DNA from: Desulfarculales bacterium UBA696
GTDB lineage: Bacteria; Desulfobacterota; Syntrophobacteria; Syntrophobacterales; Syntrophobacteraceae
Direction: 5' to 3'
NCBI GenBank assembly: GCA_002298995.1
Contig: DBMO01000051.1
Span: forward strand, 1 to 39,468
DNA: 39,468 nt
The position numbers and the translations under genes were made by a program. Under the pieces are notes generated by a model. That model worked only from the letters and a program-made list of their open reading frames with translations, searched no databases and was not told the origin of the DNA. This document shows positions 8,178 through 16,754 of this stretch, in pieces; the stretch's first letter is position 1; each line of letters starts with the position of its first letter.

Positions 8178-8838
8178 GTTTTAAGGTGTCCTCCGTCATC
8201 TGCATGGTGGTGGCTTCAACCGGGCATACGCTAACGCACAGGCCGCAGCCGAGGCATTTGGTTTCATCATAGGCCAGGGCGCCCCCTACGAGCCGGCGCG
8301 CTTCGAATGGGCAGCGCTCCGCGCAGGCGCCGCAGTTTATGCATGCGTTGAGGTCGGTTTTGGCGACGTATTCGGACCTTGCTACAAGGTCTTTGCGGCT
8401 GCAAAGTTTCAGGATCTGGAGGTCGTGGCAGCAGCATGGGCAGCAGCTGCAAAGCGCGAAGACCTCGTGGTGGGGCATATAAAGGCTTAGATGCACCAGG
8501 CCGGTTTCATCGGCTTTTTTTAGTACCTCCACTGCTTCGGCAAGACTGATATGTCGCGCCGTGCCCTTTTCGACGAACTTGTCCCCGGATTCGTTCAGTA
8601 TCAGGCAGACTTCAAGCGGCTTGTCGCACCTCGAATAATGCTCCCTGCACATGCACTTCTGGAGGGCGATGGAACGGGCCGATTCCAGTATTTTCCTTAC
8701 CTGCTCGGATGGAAGGACCCACTGTTTAGCTTCAAAAGACTCGCTTACAGGCACCACCTTCGATGAAAAGGAAATCTTGCCCGCCGCAAGCCACCTGTCA
8801 TACCTGACCAGTCTTTCGTCAAGAAAATCGTCGTCCAT
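8158..8838 (-). CDS. Cys-rich 4Fe-4S ferredoxin-type protein
   Basis: Probably a cytoplasmic electron-transfer protein. The C-terminal half has two classical 4Fe-4S motifs: C166, C169, C172, C176 in CINCGACAERCP and C195, C198, C201, C205 in CLGCGLCVSVCP. The N-terminal half has a second Cys-rich pattern, CMCREHYSRC with C62, C64, C71 and C78, and a striking cluster CSCCPCCC at 130-137, which could bind a further metal centre. No signal peptide or membrane segment is seen. The ATG at 8838 was chosen because the downstream protein is collinear, although the ribosome site is weak. The last codons (TRNP and stop) are encoded in the tandem heptamer. It stands alone between the CBS-ACT gene and mreB. 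The exact redox partner is unknown. Confidence 0.8.
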   Translation of the reverse strand: MDDDFLDERLVRYDRWLAAGKISFSSKVVPVSESFEAKQWVLPSEQVRKILESARSIALQKCMCREHYSRCDKPLEVCLILNESGDKFVEKGTARHISLAEAVEVLKKADETGLVHLSLYMPHHEVFALCSCCPCCCHDLQILKLCSRKDLVARSEYVAKTDLNACINCGACAERCPFEARRLVGGALAYDETKCLGCGLCVSVCPVEATTMQMTEDTLKPVTRNP

Positions 8839-8947
8839 AAAACACCCGGGTAATTTGTGTTCAGAGCTTAACTAGAATTGCAGGCGGGCAGCGAAAGCGA
8901 AACCAACGAGGAAGCTCAGTTCCTAAATCCCTTAAATCCCTTAAAAT

Positions 8948-9970
8948 TTAATTAATAAAGACATCCCTGTAGAAGTCCACGTGCTCGATTACCGAGCCGG
9001 CGCCTCTTGCGATGGCGGTTAGGGGATCGTCCGCGATATTTACCTTGAGGCTCGTGCTCTGGTGCAGCAGCTTATCCAGGCCTTTTAGAAGAGCGCCGCC
9101 TCCGGCGAGCCAAAATCCGTTGTCGTGAATGTCCGCGGCAAGATCCGGCGGGGTTTTCTCGAGTGCGCGCTTCACCGCTTCAACTATTGCCGAAATCGGC
9201 TCCTTTATTGCTTCGCGGATCTCTTCGTCGCAGACCGAAAAGGTCTTGGGTATTCCGGTAAGGATTTCCTTGCCGGTTATATCGATTCTTTCCGGCACCT
9301 CTGGGGCGATGGCGCTTCCGATCCTCATCTTTACCGATTCGGCGAGCACCTCGGAGATGATCATCTGGCGCTCCCGCTGCACGTAGCGAAGTATAGCCTC
9401 GTTTGCCTCATCCCCGGCAACCCTTACAGATTCGGAATAGGCGACGGCAAACATCGAAATGATCGCGACCTCGGTAGTCCCGCCGCCGATATCCACGACC
9501 ATGTTGCCAAGAGGCTTCTCGATTGGAAGCCCGGCCCCGATTGCCGCGGCCATGGGTTCTTCGACAAGGTGGATGTAGCGTGCCCCCGCCTGCTCGGCGG
9601 CCTCGATTACCGCCCGCTTCTCAACCGATGTAATTCCGGTCGGCACCGCGACCACCAGCCTCGGGCGGAAAATCTGACGCTTCCTCAATATCTTCGCAAG
9701 AAAGTACTTTATCATCACCGCCGTTACTTCAAAATCGGCGATAACCCCGTCTTTTAGAGGCCGGATCGTAACAACTCTTTGTCCGTGCCTGCCGATTATG
9801 TTTCTGGCCTCCTGCCCGACCGCTATCACCTGGTGGGTGTCCTGGTTTATGGCCACAACCGATGGTTCATTGAGGACCACGCCTTTTCCGCGCATATAGA
9901 TGAGCGTGTTGGCCGTGCCGAGGTCCATTGCCAGGTCTTGGGAAAAGTATGAGGAAAGCCATTTGAGCAT
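8948..9970 (-). CDS. mreB: Rod shape-determining actin homologue MreB
   Basis: Cytoplasmic actin-like ATPase that forms membrane-bound filaments directing lateral wall synthesis, so the cell is probably rod-shaped. The N-terminus has the amphipathic membrane-targeting stretch MLKWLSSYFS, the phosphate-1 motif DLGTANT (16-22), VVAVPTGITSVEKRAV, the phosphate-2 motif DIGGGTTEVAII and the adenosine motif WLAGGGALLKGLDKLL. At 340 residues it is a standard length. The AAAGG site lies before the ATG at 9970. The usual mreC-mreD partners are not next to it. Instead a GAF/GGDEF-like gene lies 72 bases upstream on the same strand. Some genomes carry several mreB copies, so this may be a stand-alone paralogue. 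Confidence 0.96.
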   Translation of the reverse strand: MLKWLSSYFSQDLAMDLGTANTLIYMRGKGVVLNEPSVVAINQDTHQVIAVGQEARNIIGRHGQRVVTIRPLKDGVIADFEVTAVMIKYFLAKILRKRQIFRPRLVVAVPTGITSVEKRAVIEAAEQAGARYIHLVEEPMAAAIGAGLPIEKPLGNMVVDIGGGTTEVAIISMFAVAYSESVRVAGDEANEAILRYVQRERQMIISEVLAESVKMRIGSAIAPEVPERIDITGKEILTGIPKTFSVCDEEIREAIKEPISAIVEAVKRALEKTPPDLAADIHDNGFWLAGGGALLKGLDKLLHQSTSLKVNIADDPLTAIARGAGSVIEHVDFYRDVFIN

Positions 9971-10042
9971 GCGTTAGCCTTTTCATCTTTTGGGTGCGTT
10001 TGAGCGCAAAGTCTATAGGCAACGGGCAGGCGGGTCAACAAT

Positions 10043-11488
10043 TTATGATCCGGCTTTGGCAGGTTTCACGCGAAAAGCATCAAAGAGGCGCTGGTGGACA
10101 AGCGGCCAGAGCTCTTCGGTTTTGGCCGAATCCTGTGGGTATCCGGCGGATGCGGTGAAGGACTGGAGCTTTATGCCTTTGATGCCCTTGAGGGCAAGAC
10201 GTCCGTAGTCGGCCAGCTCTTCGAGCAGCCCGTCGGCATCCTGGAAGGTGGTTCCGGGGAAAAGGACCCCGAAGCGGTTTTCGGCAAGCTGCCCCACCAG
10301 CACACCCGAGGGAAGGGCTTCGCAAAGCCTTGATGCTATTTCTCTTTGCAGCTGCCGAATCCTCTTGGGAACGGCCTTGGTTGAGAGGATCTGCCAGGGC
10401 TCGAACTGGATCAGCCCCAAGGTAAAAGGGTCGGCCGACTGCATGGAGGCTGTAAGCAGCCCTTCTACCCGCGACTCGAATGCCTGGGCGTTAAATAGCC
10501 CGGTGCAGATATCATATGAGTGCAGGGCGTCGTTTTCTTCCTTGTAGTAGATCTGCTCCAGCAGCAGCTGCAAAAAATGGAACGCGTGAACCACGGCCTG
10601 CTCCGATTCGGTTATCCATTCGAGTGCGTTTCGGGAAAGAAACGCCAGGACCAGTTCGTAGCCGAGGCTTGTCTGAGCGGGTATTCCCCAAAGGGTACCA
10701 TGGTGGGGGAGGTTCTCGGATGTTGTAAAAAGGAAGTGGTCGGGGGTGTCCGGATTCATGCGAAGGATCAGAAGGTTCTTGTTATTTTGAAGGATCCATC
10801 CAATAAGTCCCTGTTTTACCTGAAAATTCTGGTTGATGAGGCCTCTTGGCGTATTTGCGGTGCACCCAAGTAACCTGTAGGTCTTCCTTGCGGGCTCCTT
10901 TAGCGCGAGAAAGCCGTATTCAGTCCCGAGCAGCTGGGCAAGCTCGGCTACGAATGTCTGGCAGTAGCTTTCGAGCGCGTAGCCCTTGAAGGCGATATCA
11001 TCGAGTCGCCCCCAAAGATCGAATACCTTCGAGAGTCTTTCCTGCTGGACGGAGCCTTCCCGCTCCGAAAGCATCTTGCCCAGAAGGTCGGCGACTTCCA
11101 TTATCCACTTTTGCTGCTTGTCGTTAAAGCCCCAGCCGTACTTGGTATCAACGTACAAGACCCCGGCGCCTCCGGCGACAGGCGCCGCATAAAGGCCCTT
11201 TATGTGGGATTCCCCCTCGCGGTAGAAAGGAAGGGTGAGGGTAAGGGATGCCGTCGCCTCGTGGAGCTTTTCGAAATGAATCGTTTGCCCCACTTTCTGG
11301 ACCTGGGAGAGAATCCCGCTTTGCTCGAGCGGCAACGAAATGGTTGGAGGAATGAACTTGCTAAGACTCTGCATGGCCGTCAGCTCAAGGCGGCGCTCCC
11401 TTGGATCGAAGATGAAAAAAGCCGTGGTGTAGGCTTCAAGGATATTGCTAAGCAGACTTACGAGCGGCTGGTAGGGATTTTGGTCCAT
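10043..11488 (-). CDS. GAF-GAF protein with degenerate GGDEF domain
   Basis: Predicted cytoplasmic signalling protein. Two GAF-like sensor modules occupy about 10-140 and 165-310. The second contains LLGTEYGFLALKEP and GLIGWILQNNKNLLI, which fit the fold. The C-terminal region (about 322-470) begins with the diguanylate cyclase hallmark DICTGLFNAQAF at 326-337. Where GG(D/E)EF is expected, however, it reads LAENRFGVLFPGTT (AENRF, 402-406). The catalytic loop is therefore lost, and it should not make cyclic-di-GMP. It could bind nucleotide or act as a scaffold. It lies upstream of mreB on the same strand, 72 bases away, so co-transcription is likely. The ATG at 11488 has a weak ribosome site, preceded by a long nested hairpin. 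Confidence 0.75.
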   Translation of the reverse strand: MDQNPYQPLVSLLSNILEAYTTAFFIFDPRERRLELTAMQSLSKFIPPTISLPLEQSGILSQVQKVGQTIHFEKLHEATASLTLTLPFYREGESHIKGLYAAPVAGGAGVLYVDTKYGWGFNDKQQKWIMEVADLLGKMLSEREGSVQQERLSKVFDLWGRLDDIAFKGYALESYCQTFVAELAQLLGTEYGFLALKEPARKTYRLLGCTANTPRGLINQNFQVKQGLIGWILQNNKNLLILRMNPDTPDHFLFTTSENLPHHGTLWGIPAQTSLGYELVLAFLSRNALEWITESEQAVVHAFHFLQLLLEQIYYKEENDALHSYDICTGLFNAQAFESRVEGLLTASMQSADPFTLGLIQFEPWQILSTKAVPKRIRQLQREIASRLCEALPSGVLVGQLAENRFGVLFPGTTFQDADGLLEELADYGRLALKGIKGIKLQSFTASAGYPQDSAKTEELWPLVHQRLFDAFRVKPAKAGS

Positions 11489-11513
11489 TATGGGAAGCTC
11501 GCTTATGTGTGAA

Positions 11514-11558
11514 ACCCGCGGGGATTTTGAAAAATAATCCCAAAAATAAAGTTCGCGG
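11514..11558 (-). other. Nested hairpin upstream of the GAF protein gene
   Basis: CCCGCG (11514-11519) pairs with CGCGGG (11553-11558), and inside it GGGATT (11520-11525) pairs with AATCCC (11535-11540). It lies 26 bases upstream of the GAF gene ATG and would be part of its 5' leader on the minus strand. No known riboswitch was recognised. Confidence 0.4.
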
Positions 11559-11599
11559 GATTGGTTTCTGGTATGATGATATGGGATAGTAACCGATAC

Positions 11600-11704
11600 G
11601 GTTCCCCCCGGAAAATCCGGCAGCCCCGCTCAATTTAGGCGGGCAGCCATCCGGCGCTTTCCGCTCTCGGGCGAAGCAATCGGGGAGGTCGAATCCCTGC
11701 ATAC
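11600..11704. other. GC-rich, hairpin-dense intergenic region upstream of mutL
   Basis: The region has several small stems: CCGGA/TCCGG closing a three-base loop, CCCGC/GCGGG, and GGGGA/TCCCT around a seven-base loop. The stretch AAAATCCGGCAGCCCCGC resembles a core segment of cobalamin riboswitches, but the conserved neighbouring boxes are not found. It may be a structured leader or small RNA; identity unknown. Confidence 0.3.
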
Positions 11705-11761
11705 TGGAATGAAATTCATCTGTCAATAGATTAAGAAAGAGGTTCCACTGGGGCTTTTCTT

Positions 11762-13573
11762 ATGAGTAAGGTAGCGATTTTACCAGACATTTTATGCAAC
11801 CAGATCGCCGCCGGCGAGGTGGTGGAGCGCCCCGCCGCAGTGGCAAAGGAACTGATTGAAAACAGCATCGACGCTGGAAGTTCCAGGATAACGGTAAGCC
11901 TTCTTCAGGGCGGCCGCAAAGAGGTGAGCGTAACCGATAACGGCTGCGGCATGCACCCCGAAGACGCACTTCTTGCAATCGAGCGCCACGCAACGAGTAA
12001 AATCAGATCATCGGATGACCTTCAGGCAATAAGAACTCTCGGCTTTCGAGGCGAGGCCCTGCCAAGCATAGCCTCCGTTTCCCGCTTCGAGTTGGTTACG
12101 CGCGAGCATCAGGCTCTTTCAGGAATTCAGATCCGAATCGATGGCGGGGTGATTCGAGACGTTCGCGAAAGGGGGTGCGCGCCGGGCACCCAGGTGATCG
12201 TCCGCGACCTTTTCCACAACATTCCGGCCCGCCGCAAGTTCATGAGAACTCCGGAAACGGAGCTTTCATACATCACCGACCAGTTTCTTAGAACCGCCCT
12301 GGCCCATCCGGGAATCCACCTGCAGCTTATAAGCGAAGAAAAGCAGGTATACGACTTCCCGAAGACATCCGGGTTTATCCAAAGGGCGGGGCAGGCTCTG
12401 GGGATAGAGATCGTAAGGTCTTTTACCACGGTTGAATTCGAGAAAAACGGCGTGAGGGTATCCGGTTGCGTTGCATCCCCGAACGTTCAAAGAACAAACA
12501 GCCAGTCACTTTTTCTGTTCGTAAACGCTCGCCCCGTCTGGGACAGGCTCCTTCAAAGAACTGTTCTTACAGCCTACGAGGCCCTTCTTCCAAGGGGAAA
12601 ATACCCCGTGGCGCTGATCTTTATTGATATCAGCCCATCGGCCGTGGATGTAAACGTACATCCCGCAAAGCGCGAAATTCGCTTCAAAAACCCCGGCGAA
12701 GTGCTCCCGGTGGTACGCGAGGCCCTTATGGGAACTCTGGCATCGGCAAGGCCCAAAACGGTCTTCTCTCCGACACGTGCCGTCCCCTTTGCTCCGGCTT
12801 TCCGCGCTCCTTTCCAGACCCCGGTAATGGCGGAGAGGCAGGCCCCCTTTAATTCCCGCCCGCAAACGGGCTTTCCAGAAAATGAGGAGCCTGCCCAAAA
12901 CGCGGGCATCAGCGGCCAAGATCCCGTCGTCCCCAATTCCCCGGAGACTTTAGAGCCTCCCGGGTCCGACGATCCACAAGAGGAGATTTTACCTGATTTT
13001 TCCTTTGCCTCTCTTCCGATAATCGGCCAGCTCGCAAATTCCTACATACTCCTGGAATCCCCAGGCGGCCTTATCATTATCGACCAGCATGCGGCGCACG
13101 AAAGGGTACTTTTCAATGAACTTTGCTCCAAATCCACCCGGCCCGCCGCCCAGCGCCTGGCAATTCCGGCCGTTGTACACCTCATGCCCAAAGAGGCCGC
13201 GCAACTTAAAAGAATGCTAAGGGACCTCGATCAGGCAGGGTTCGAAATAGAGCCCTTCGGGGGATCGAGCTTCGCGGTCCATGCTCTTCCGGCGGTACTC
13301 CGCGGAATCTCCCCCGAAGAAATCCTTCGAGACCTGATAAGCGCTCCAGCCGATACCACCCGGCCCGGCGATTTGGGCCTAATAAAAAGCCTTGCCAAGC
13401 TCGCCGCCTGCCACGGGGCCCTCAAGGCTGGGCAGAAGCTTAAAGGAGAGGAAATTCTCGCACTTCTCGAAGCCCTTGACAGAACCGACTCCCCCTTTAC
13501 CTGTCCACACGGACGGCCCCTCTGGGTTATACTTGCCCATGACCGAATATTGCGCCTCTTCAAAAGGACCTGA
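11762..13573 (+). CDS. mutL: DNA mismatch repair protein MutL
   Basis: Matchmaker of mismatch repair, an ATP-dependent dimer that links MutS to strand removal. The N-terminal GHKL ATPase is complete: NQIAAGEVVERPAAVAKEL, ELIENSIDAG, TDNGCGM and FRGEALPSIASV. A variable Pro-rich linker spans about 340-415. The C-terminal dimerisation/endonuclease domain holds DQHAAHERV (from 441), ACHGALKAG (from 549) and CPHGRP (581-586), so it looks like the nicking type of MutL rather than the E. coli type. One oddity: the last Glu of the DQHA(X)2E(X)4E motif is Asn in exact register, with Glu one residue later. ATG at 11762. It overlaps miaA by 35 bases, the common mutL-miaA arrangement. Confidence 0.96.
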   Translation: MSKVAILPDILCNQIAAGEVVERPAAVAKELIENSIDAGSSRITVSLLQGGRKEVSVTDNGCGMHPEDALLAIERHATSKIRSSDDLQAIRTLGFRGEALPSIASVSRFELVTREHQALSGIQIRIDGGVIRDVRERGCAPGTQVIVRDLFHNIPARRKFMRTPETELSYITDQFLRTALAHPGIHLQLISEEKQVYDFPKTSGFIQRAGQALGIEIVRSFTTVEFEKNGVRVSGCVASPNVQRTNSQSLFLFVNARPVWDRLLQRTVLTAYEALLPRGKYPVALIFIDISPSAVDVNVHPAKREIRFKNPGEVLPVVREALMGTLASARPKTVFSPTRAVPFAPAFRAPFQTPVMAERQAPFNSRPQTGFPENEEPAQNAGISGQDPVVPNSPETLEPPGSDDPQEEILPDFSFASLPIIGQLANSYILLESPGGLIIIDQHAAHERVLFNELCSKSTRPAAQRLAIPAVVHLMPKEAAQLKRMLRDLDQAGFEIEPFGGSSFAVHALPAVLRGISPEEILRDLISAPADTTRPGDLGLIKSLAKLAACHGALKAGQKLKGEEILALLEALDRTDSPFTCPHGRPLWVILAHDRILRLFKRT

Positions 13574-14486
13574 GCTACGGTCCCAACCGCCCCTGGTGCT
13601 CCTTGCCGGTCCAACCGCATCGGGAAAGTCCGCGCTTGCAATGGAGCTTTGCGCAAGGCTTGGCGCTGAAATAATCAACGCCGATTCCATGCAGGTCTAC
13701 CGCCGCATGGACATAGGCACCGCAAAACCCTCCCCGCGAGACCGAGACCTGGTTGCCCACCACCTGCTGGACGTTGCCGACCCCGACGAGCCGTTTGATG
13801 CGGCAAGGTACATGGAACTTGCGCGCCCAGTGGTCCATTCGGTAAGGCAAAGGGGCAAGGCAGCCCTTGTTGTCGGAGGAACGGGCCTATACATGAAAGT
13901 GCTTACCCGAGGCATCTGCCAGGTGCCTCCGAGTGATCCGGGTATCAAGGATGAGCTTTTCCTGGATGAGCAAAAGCGCGGGCTGGCACAGCTTTTTTCG
14001 GAACTTTCGCTGGCAGACCCCGAGGCCGCATCCCGCATCCATCCTCACGACCGGCAGCGCATATTGAGGGCGCTCGAGGTTTATCGAATAACCGGAATTC
14101 CCCTTACAACCTACCAGCAAAAGCACGGATTCGCTGATGCCGGGCTTTCGGCCATAAAGATTTTCATCCACCGTGAAAGGCAGGAACTCTACGAGCGCAT
14201 AAATCGGCGTGTTGACGAGATGTTTTCGGAGGGGCTGGAAGAGGAGGTGCGGGGGCTGATTTCCATGGGCTACGGGCCGGAGCTAAAGTCCATGCAGTCG
14301 CTTGGCTACAAGCAAATGGCCCAGTATGTCGCGGGAGAGCTTTCGCTAGAGGATGCGGTCTACCTGATAAAGCGAGATACCCGCAGATATGCCAAGCGGC
14401 AGATGACGTGGTTTCGGTCGGACCCGGAATTTGGATGGTTTGGAGCCGATGACATCTCGGGGATCATTTCGCGGATAGGTGCGTAG
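13539..14486 (+). CDS. miaA: tRNA dimethylallyltransferase MiaA
   Basis: Transfers the dimethylallyl group from DMAPP to N6 of A37 in tRNAs reading UNN codons, the first step of ms2i6A formation. Motifs: P-loop GPTASGKS (24-31), the substrate motif INADSMQVYRRMDIGTAKP, HHLLDVADPDEPFDAARY, VVGGTGLYMKVL and the C-terminal RRYAKRQMTWFR. I chose the ATG at 13539 (MTEYCASS), giving 315 residues, the usual length. The frame is open further upstream inside mutL, but that extension would be translated from mutL-coding DNA and matches nothing of the family. The 35-base overlap with mutL implies translational coupling. The stop is immediately followed by a hairpin facing flgL. Confidence 0.96.
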   Translation: MTEYCASSKGPELRSQPPLVLLAGPTASGKSALAMELCARLGAEIINADSMQVYRRMDIGTAKPSPRDRDLVAHHLLDVADPDEPFDAARYMELARPVVHSVRQRGKAALVVGGTGLYMKVLTRGICQVPPSDPGIKDELFLDEQKRGLAQLFSELSLADPEAASRIHPHDRQRILRALEVYRITGIPLTTYQQKHGFADAGLSAIKIFIHRERQELYERINRRVDEMFSEGLEEEVRGLISMGYGPELKSMQSLGYKQMAQYVAGELSLEDAVYLIKRDTRRYAKRQMTWFRSDPEFGWFGADDISGIISRIGA

Positions 14487-14507
14487 GCGGGCACTCCAGC
14501 GCCCGCC
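14486..14507. terminator. Hairpin at the convergent miaA/flgL junction
   Basis: GGCGGGC and GCCCGCC form a perfect 7-bp stem with an 8-base loop directly after the miaA stop. There is no clear T-run on either side, so it is a probable but weak bidirectional terminator between convergent transcripts. Confidence 0.45.
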
Positions 14508-14520
14508 TGGGCGGATGTAA

Positions 14521-15429
14521 TTAGCTCAGGTAGGAGGCCAGGTTGAGGTTAGCCGTCAGCCCCGCTACTTTGAGAGCCGCCTCGAAGGCCGCGCTTGTTT
14601 GCTGTAGCTTTGTTATCGCACCGGGAAGGTCTACATCGTCGACATCCGAGAGGTTGCTCTGGGTGTTGGTTTTAATGAGGGTGATGGCCGATTTCTGCTG
14701 ATCCAGCGAGGAGAGGCGGGAGCCTATTATCGATGTCTGCTTGGAAATGGCGTCAGAGGCCTGTATCAACGTTCCGAGCTTGGCGGTGATGTTGGTGGAA
14801 TTGCCCGTGCGAATAGCATCTTTTAGCTGCCATACCTCGTTTATGACATTTAGAGTGGAAGCGCCGCTGGTGAACTCAAAAGCCTGGTGTCCTGTCAGGT
14901 TTATAGTAAGGGCGCCGTTTGGCCCCCGGTTGGTTCTAACCCTAACCGCTCCGTCGTCGCCCGCATAGCTGACCAGCCCGGTTGCATCGTCTATCGAATA
15001 AGGGGAAGAGGCATAATTCATCCCCGCAAAGACGTACTGGTCCCCGTACTGGGTATTTGCGGAGTTGATCATGTTCTTTATTATCCCATCGAGCTGGCTT
15101 ACCAGTGCGTCGCGCTGGTCAGCCCCCGAGGGGCTGTTTGCCGAAATCGCCGCCTGGCGCGCCTGGCTAATAAGGTCGCTTATGTTGTTTAGCGCGCTGT
15201 CGGTTGCCTGGTCCCACCCGGTCGCAAAGTCCATGTTTCCAAGGATGGAATCGTATTCTCCCAGGCCGTGCTTGAAATCCATCGCTCGGGCCCAGGACGC
15301 CGGGTCGTCCGAAGGCGATGCCATCTTTTTCTGTGAGGATATGGAGTTGGTAAGGGTTGCAATGTCTTCTTTTCTTTGGTTGATCCAGAAAAGGGAAGCA
15401 TCTTTTTCGTTCGCAAATGAGATCCGCAT
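14521..15429 (-). CDS. flgL: Flagellar hook-filament junction protein FlgL (HAP3)
   Basis: Second junction protein, joining FlgK to the filament outside the cell; exported by the flagellar type III apparatus and chaperoned by FlgN. It begins MRISFANEKDASLFWINQR, with the flagellin-like coiled N-terminus containing KKMASPSDDPASWARAM. It closes with the matching C-terminal helix LPGAITKLQQTSAAFEAAL. There is no signal peptide, as expected. Its 302 residues are close to the Salmonella protein (317). Last gene of the flgF-to-flgL minus-strand operon, 24 bases after flgK. A late gene, probably served by the sigma-28-type promoter at 17269-17295. Confidence 0.93.
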   Translation of the reverse strand: MRISFANEKDASLFWINQRKEDIATLTNSISSQKKMASPSDDPASWARAMDFKHGLGEYDSILGNMDFATGWDQATDSALNNISDLISQARQAAISANSPSGADQRDALVSQLDGIIKNMINSANTQYGDQYVFAGMNYASSPYSIDDATGLVSYAGDDGAVRVRTNRGPNGALTINLTGHQAFEFTSGASTLNVINEVWQLKDAIRTGNSTNITAKLGTLIQASDAISKQTSIIGSRLSSLDQQKSAITLIKTNTQSNLSDVDDVDLPGAITKLQQTSAAFEAALKVAGLTANLNLASYLS

Positions 15430-15453
15430 TGTCTTATCCCCCGCCCGTAGCCG

Positions 15454-16752
15454 TTAATTTACCATATTCATAACGGTATCGAGCATTTCCGCAGCCTTCT
15501 GGACGATTTTCGCCGCTGCCTCATAGATGTGCTGGAATTGGATCAGGTCAACCATTTCTTCGTCTATCGACACACCCGAAACCGACTGCTGCTGCGCATC
15601 GAGTTGAATTCTCAGAGCCTTGTTGAAGGTCTGCTGCGTTTGGGCCTGCTGGGTATCGGTCCCTATCTGTTTCTGGAGATCGCCGAGGTACTGGTTGAAG
15701 GTGGCTGTCTTGCCGGTAAATGCAATCTGTGTGTCCTGGAGCCCCGCCAGGGCCAGCGCCCGTGGTGCTTCATTGATTGCGGTCTGGCCGTTTAGAAAAG
15801 TAGTCGAGGCGGTGATCGTCTGGGCATCTGTTCCAGTGAATACGACAGGGCCGGAGTTTGTGCCGTGGAGTGTATTTACCTGTGTTATGAGTTGAGCGGC
15901 AAAATCATTGAGTCTGGCAATATAGCCGCTTGCGCCCGTTACGTCCGTCAGCGCCTGCTGGAGCCCCCCAAAGCTCCCTCCGGTTATCGTCGAGGCAGCT
16001 GCTATATGGTTGTCTACGGTTCCGCCCGTCACCAGGGTGAGACTTCCGCTCGCATCGGTCGTTGTAAGTGTCACGACCCCGTTTGCGTCCTCGGTGGTAT
16101 TTACCGGGATAATCGCCGAGAGGTCCTTGAGGGCCTGGTAGCGCTGGTCGCGCAGGTCGTTTGCGGGATGGGTGAAGGTCTCGTTTTTAAGGATTGCCGC
16201 GTTTAACTGGGCGATCTGGTCTATGAGATCGTTTGCCTGCGTAACGGTATCGGTAATTTTCGAGTTAATCTGGGTTGCTGAGTCGTTTAACTGGGTGTAG
16301 GCCGAATTAATGGTTTGGGCAAGGTTCTGGGAGGCCTGGTAGACTTCCGTTTGCTGGGCGACGCTTGAAGGGCTTTGCGACAGGCTGTCCCAGGATGCCC
16401 AGAAGGCGTTAAGCGACTGCGATATGCCGGTGTCTCCGGCGTCCGAAAAGACTGCCTGGATAGTTTGCAGCTGCGATGCAAGTTCTCCGTACTTGTTCTC
16501 ATCCGTAATTGCGCCCATCAGGCGCTGCTCTATATATTGGTCCCTGATCTGGGTAACCGTGGTGATGTCTGCTCCCATGCCCAGCCAGTTGGGGTAGATA
16601 TTTATAGCTGGATTTGATTTCACCACAGCCTTCTGGCGTGCGTAGCTTTTGTTCTCCGCGTTGGCGATGTTGTTTGACGACGTCTGAATCTGCACCTGGG
16701 TGTTTAGCAGGGTGCCCTTGGCTATTTCAAGAGTTCCCATCAGTCCGGCCAT
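15454..16752 (-). CDS. flgK: Flagellar hook-filament junction protein FlgK (HAP1)
   Basis: First junction protein on the distal hook, exported through the flagellum. The N-terminus MAGLMGTLEIAKGTLLNTQ with SSNNIANAENKSYARQKAV is the rod/hook/HAP signature. The typical DQYIEQRL and DAGDTGISQSLNAFWASWDSL segments follow, and the C-terminal helix EEMVDLIQFQHIYEAAAKIV closes the coiled-coil D0. At 432 residues it is shorter than the enteric protein (about 547), mainly in the surface-exposed middle, which is common in this lineage. It follows flgN by 2 bases and precedes flgL, all on the minus strand. No cysteines were seen, which is typical for exported axial proteins. Confidence 0.95.
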   Translation of the reverse strand: MAGLMGTLEIAKGTLLNTQVQIQTSSNNIANAENKSYARQKAVVKSNPAINIYPNWLGMGADITTVTQIRDQYIEQRLMGAITDENKYGELASQLQTIQAVFSDAGDTGISQSLNAFWASWDSLSQSPSSVAQQTEVYQASQNLAQTINSAYTQLNDSATQINSKITDTVTQANDLIDQIAQLNAAILKNETFTHPANDLRDQRYQALKDLSAIIPVNTTEDANGVVTLTTTDASGSLTLVTGGTVDNHIAAASTITGGSFGGLQQALTDVTGASGYIARLNDFAAQLITQVNTLHGTNSGPVVFTGTDAQTITASTTFLNGQTAINEAPRALALAGLQDTQIAFTGKTATFNQYLGDLQKQIGTDTQQAQTQQTFNKALRIQLDAQQQSVSGVSIDEEMVDLIQFQHIYEAAAKIVQKAAEMLDTVMNMVN

Positions 16753-16754
16753 AT

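Noticed and set aside
9125..9757. Plus-strand open frame of 210 codons
   Set aside because: Antisense to mreB, whose protein is fully conserved across this interval.
11686..11704. T-arm-like sequence (GGTCGAATCC) suggesting a tRNA
   Set aside because: The loop does not have TTCGANN in register, and no acceptor, D or anticodon arms can be built around it.
13392..13538. Longer N-terminus for MiaA starting inside mutL
   Set aside because: The extra residues match nothing in the family, and the P-loop distance fits the ATG at 13539.
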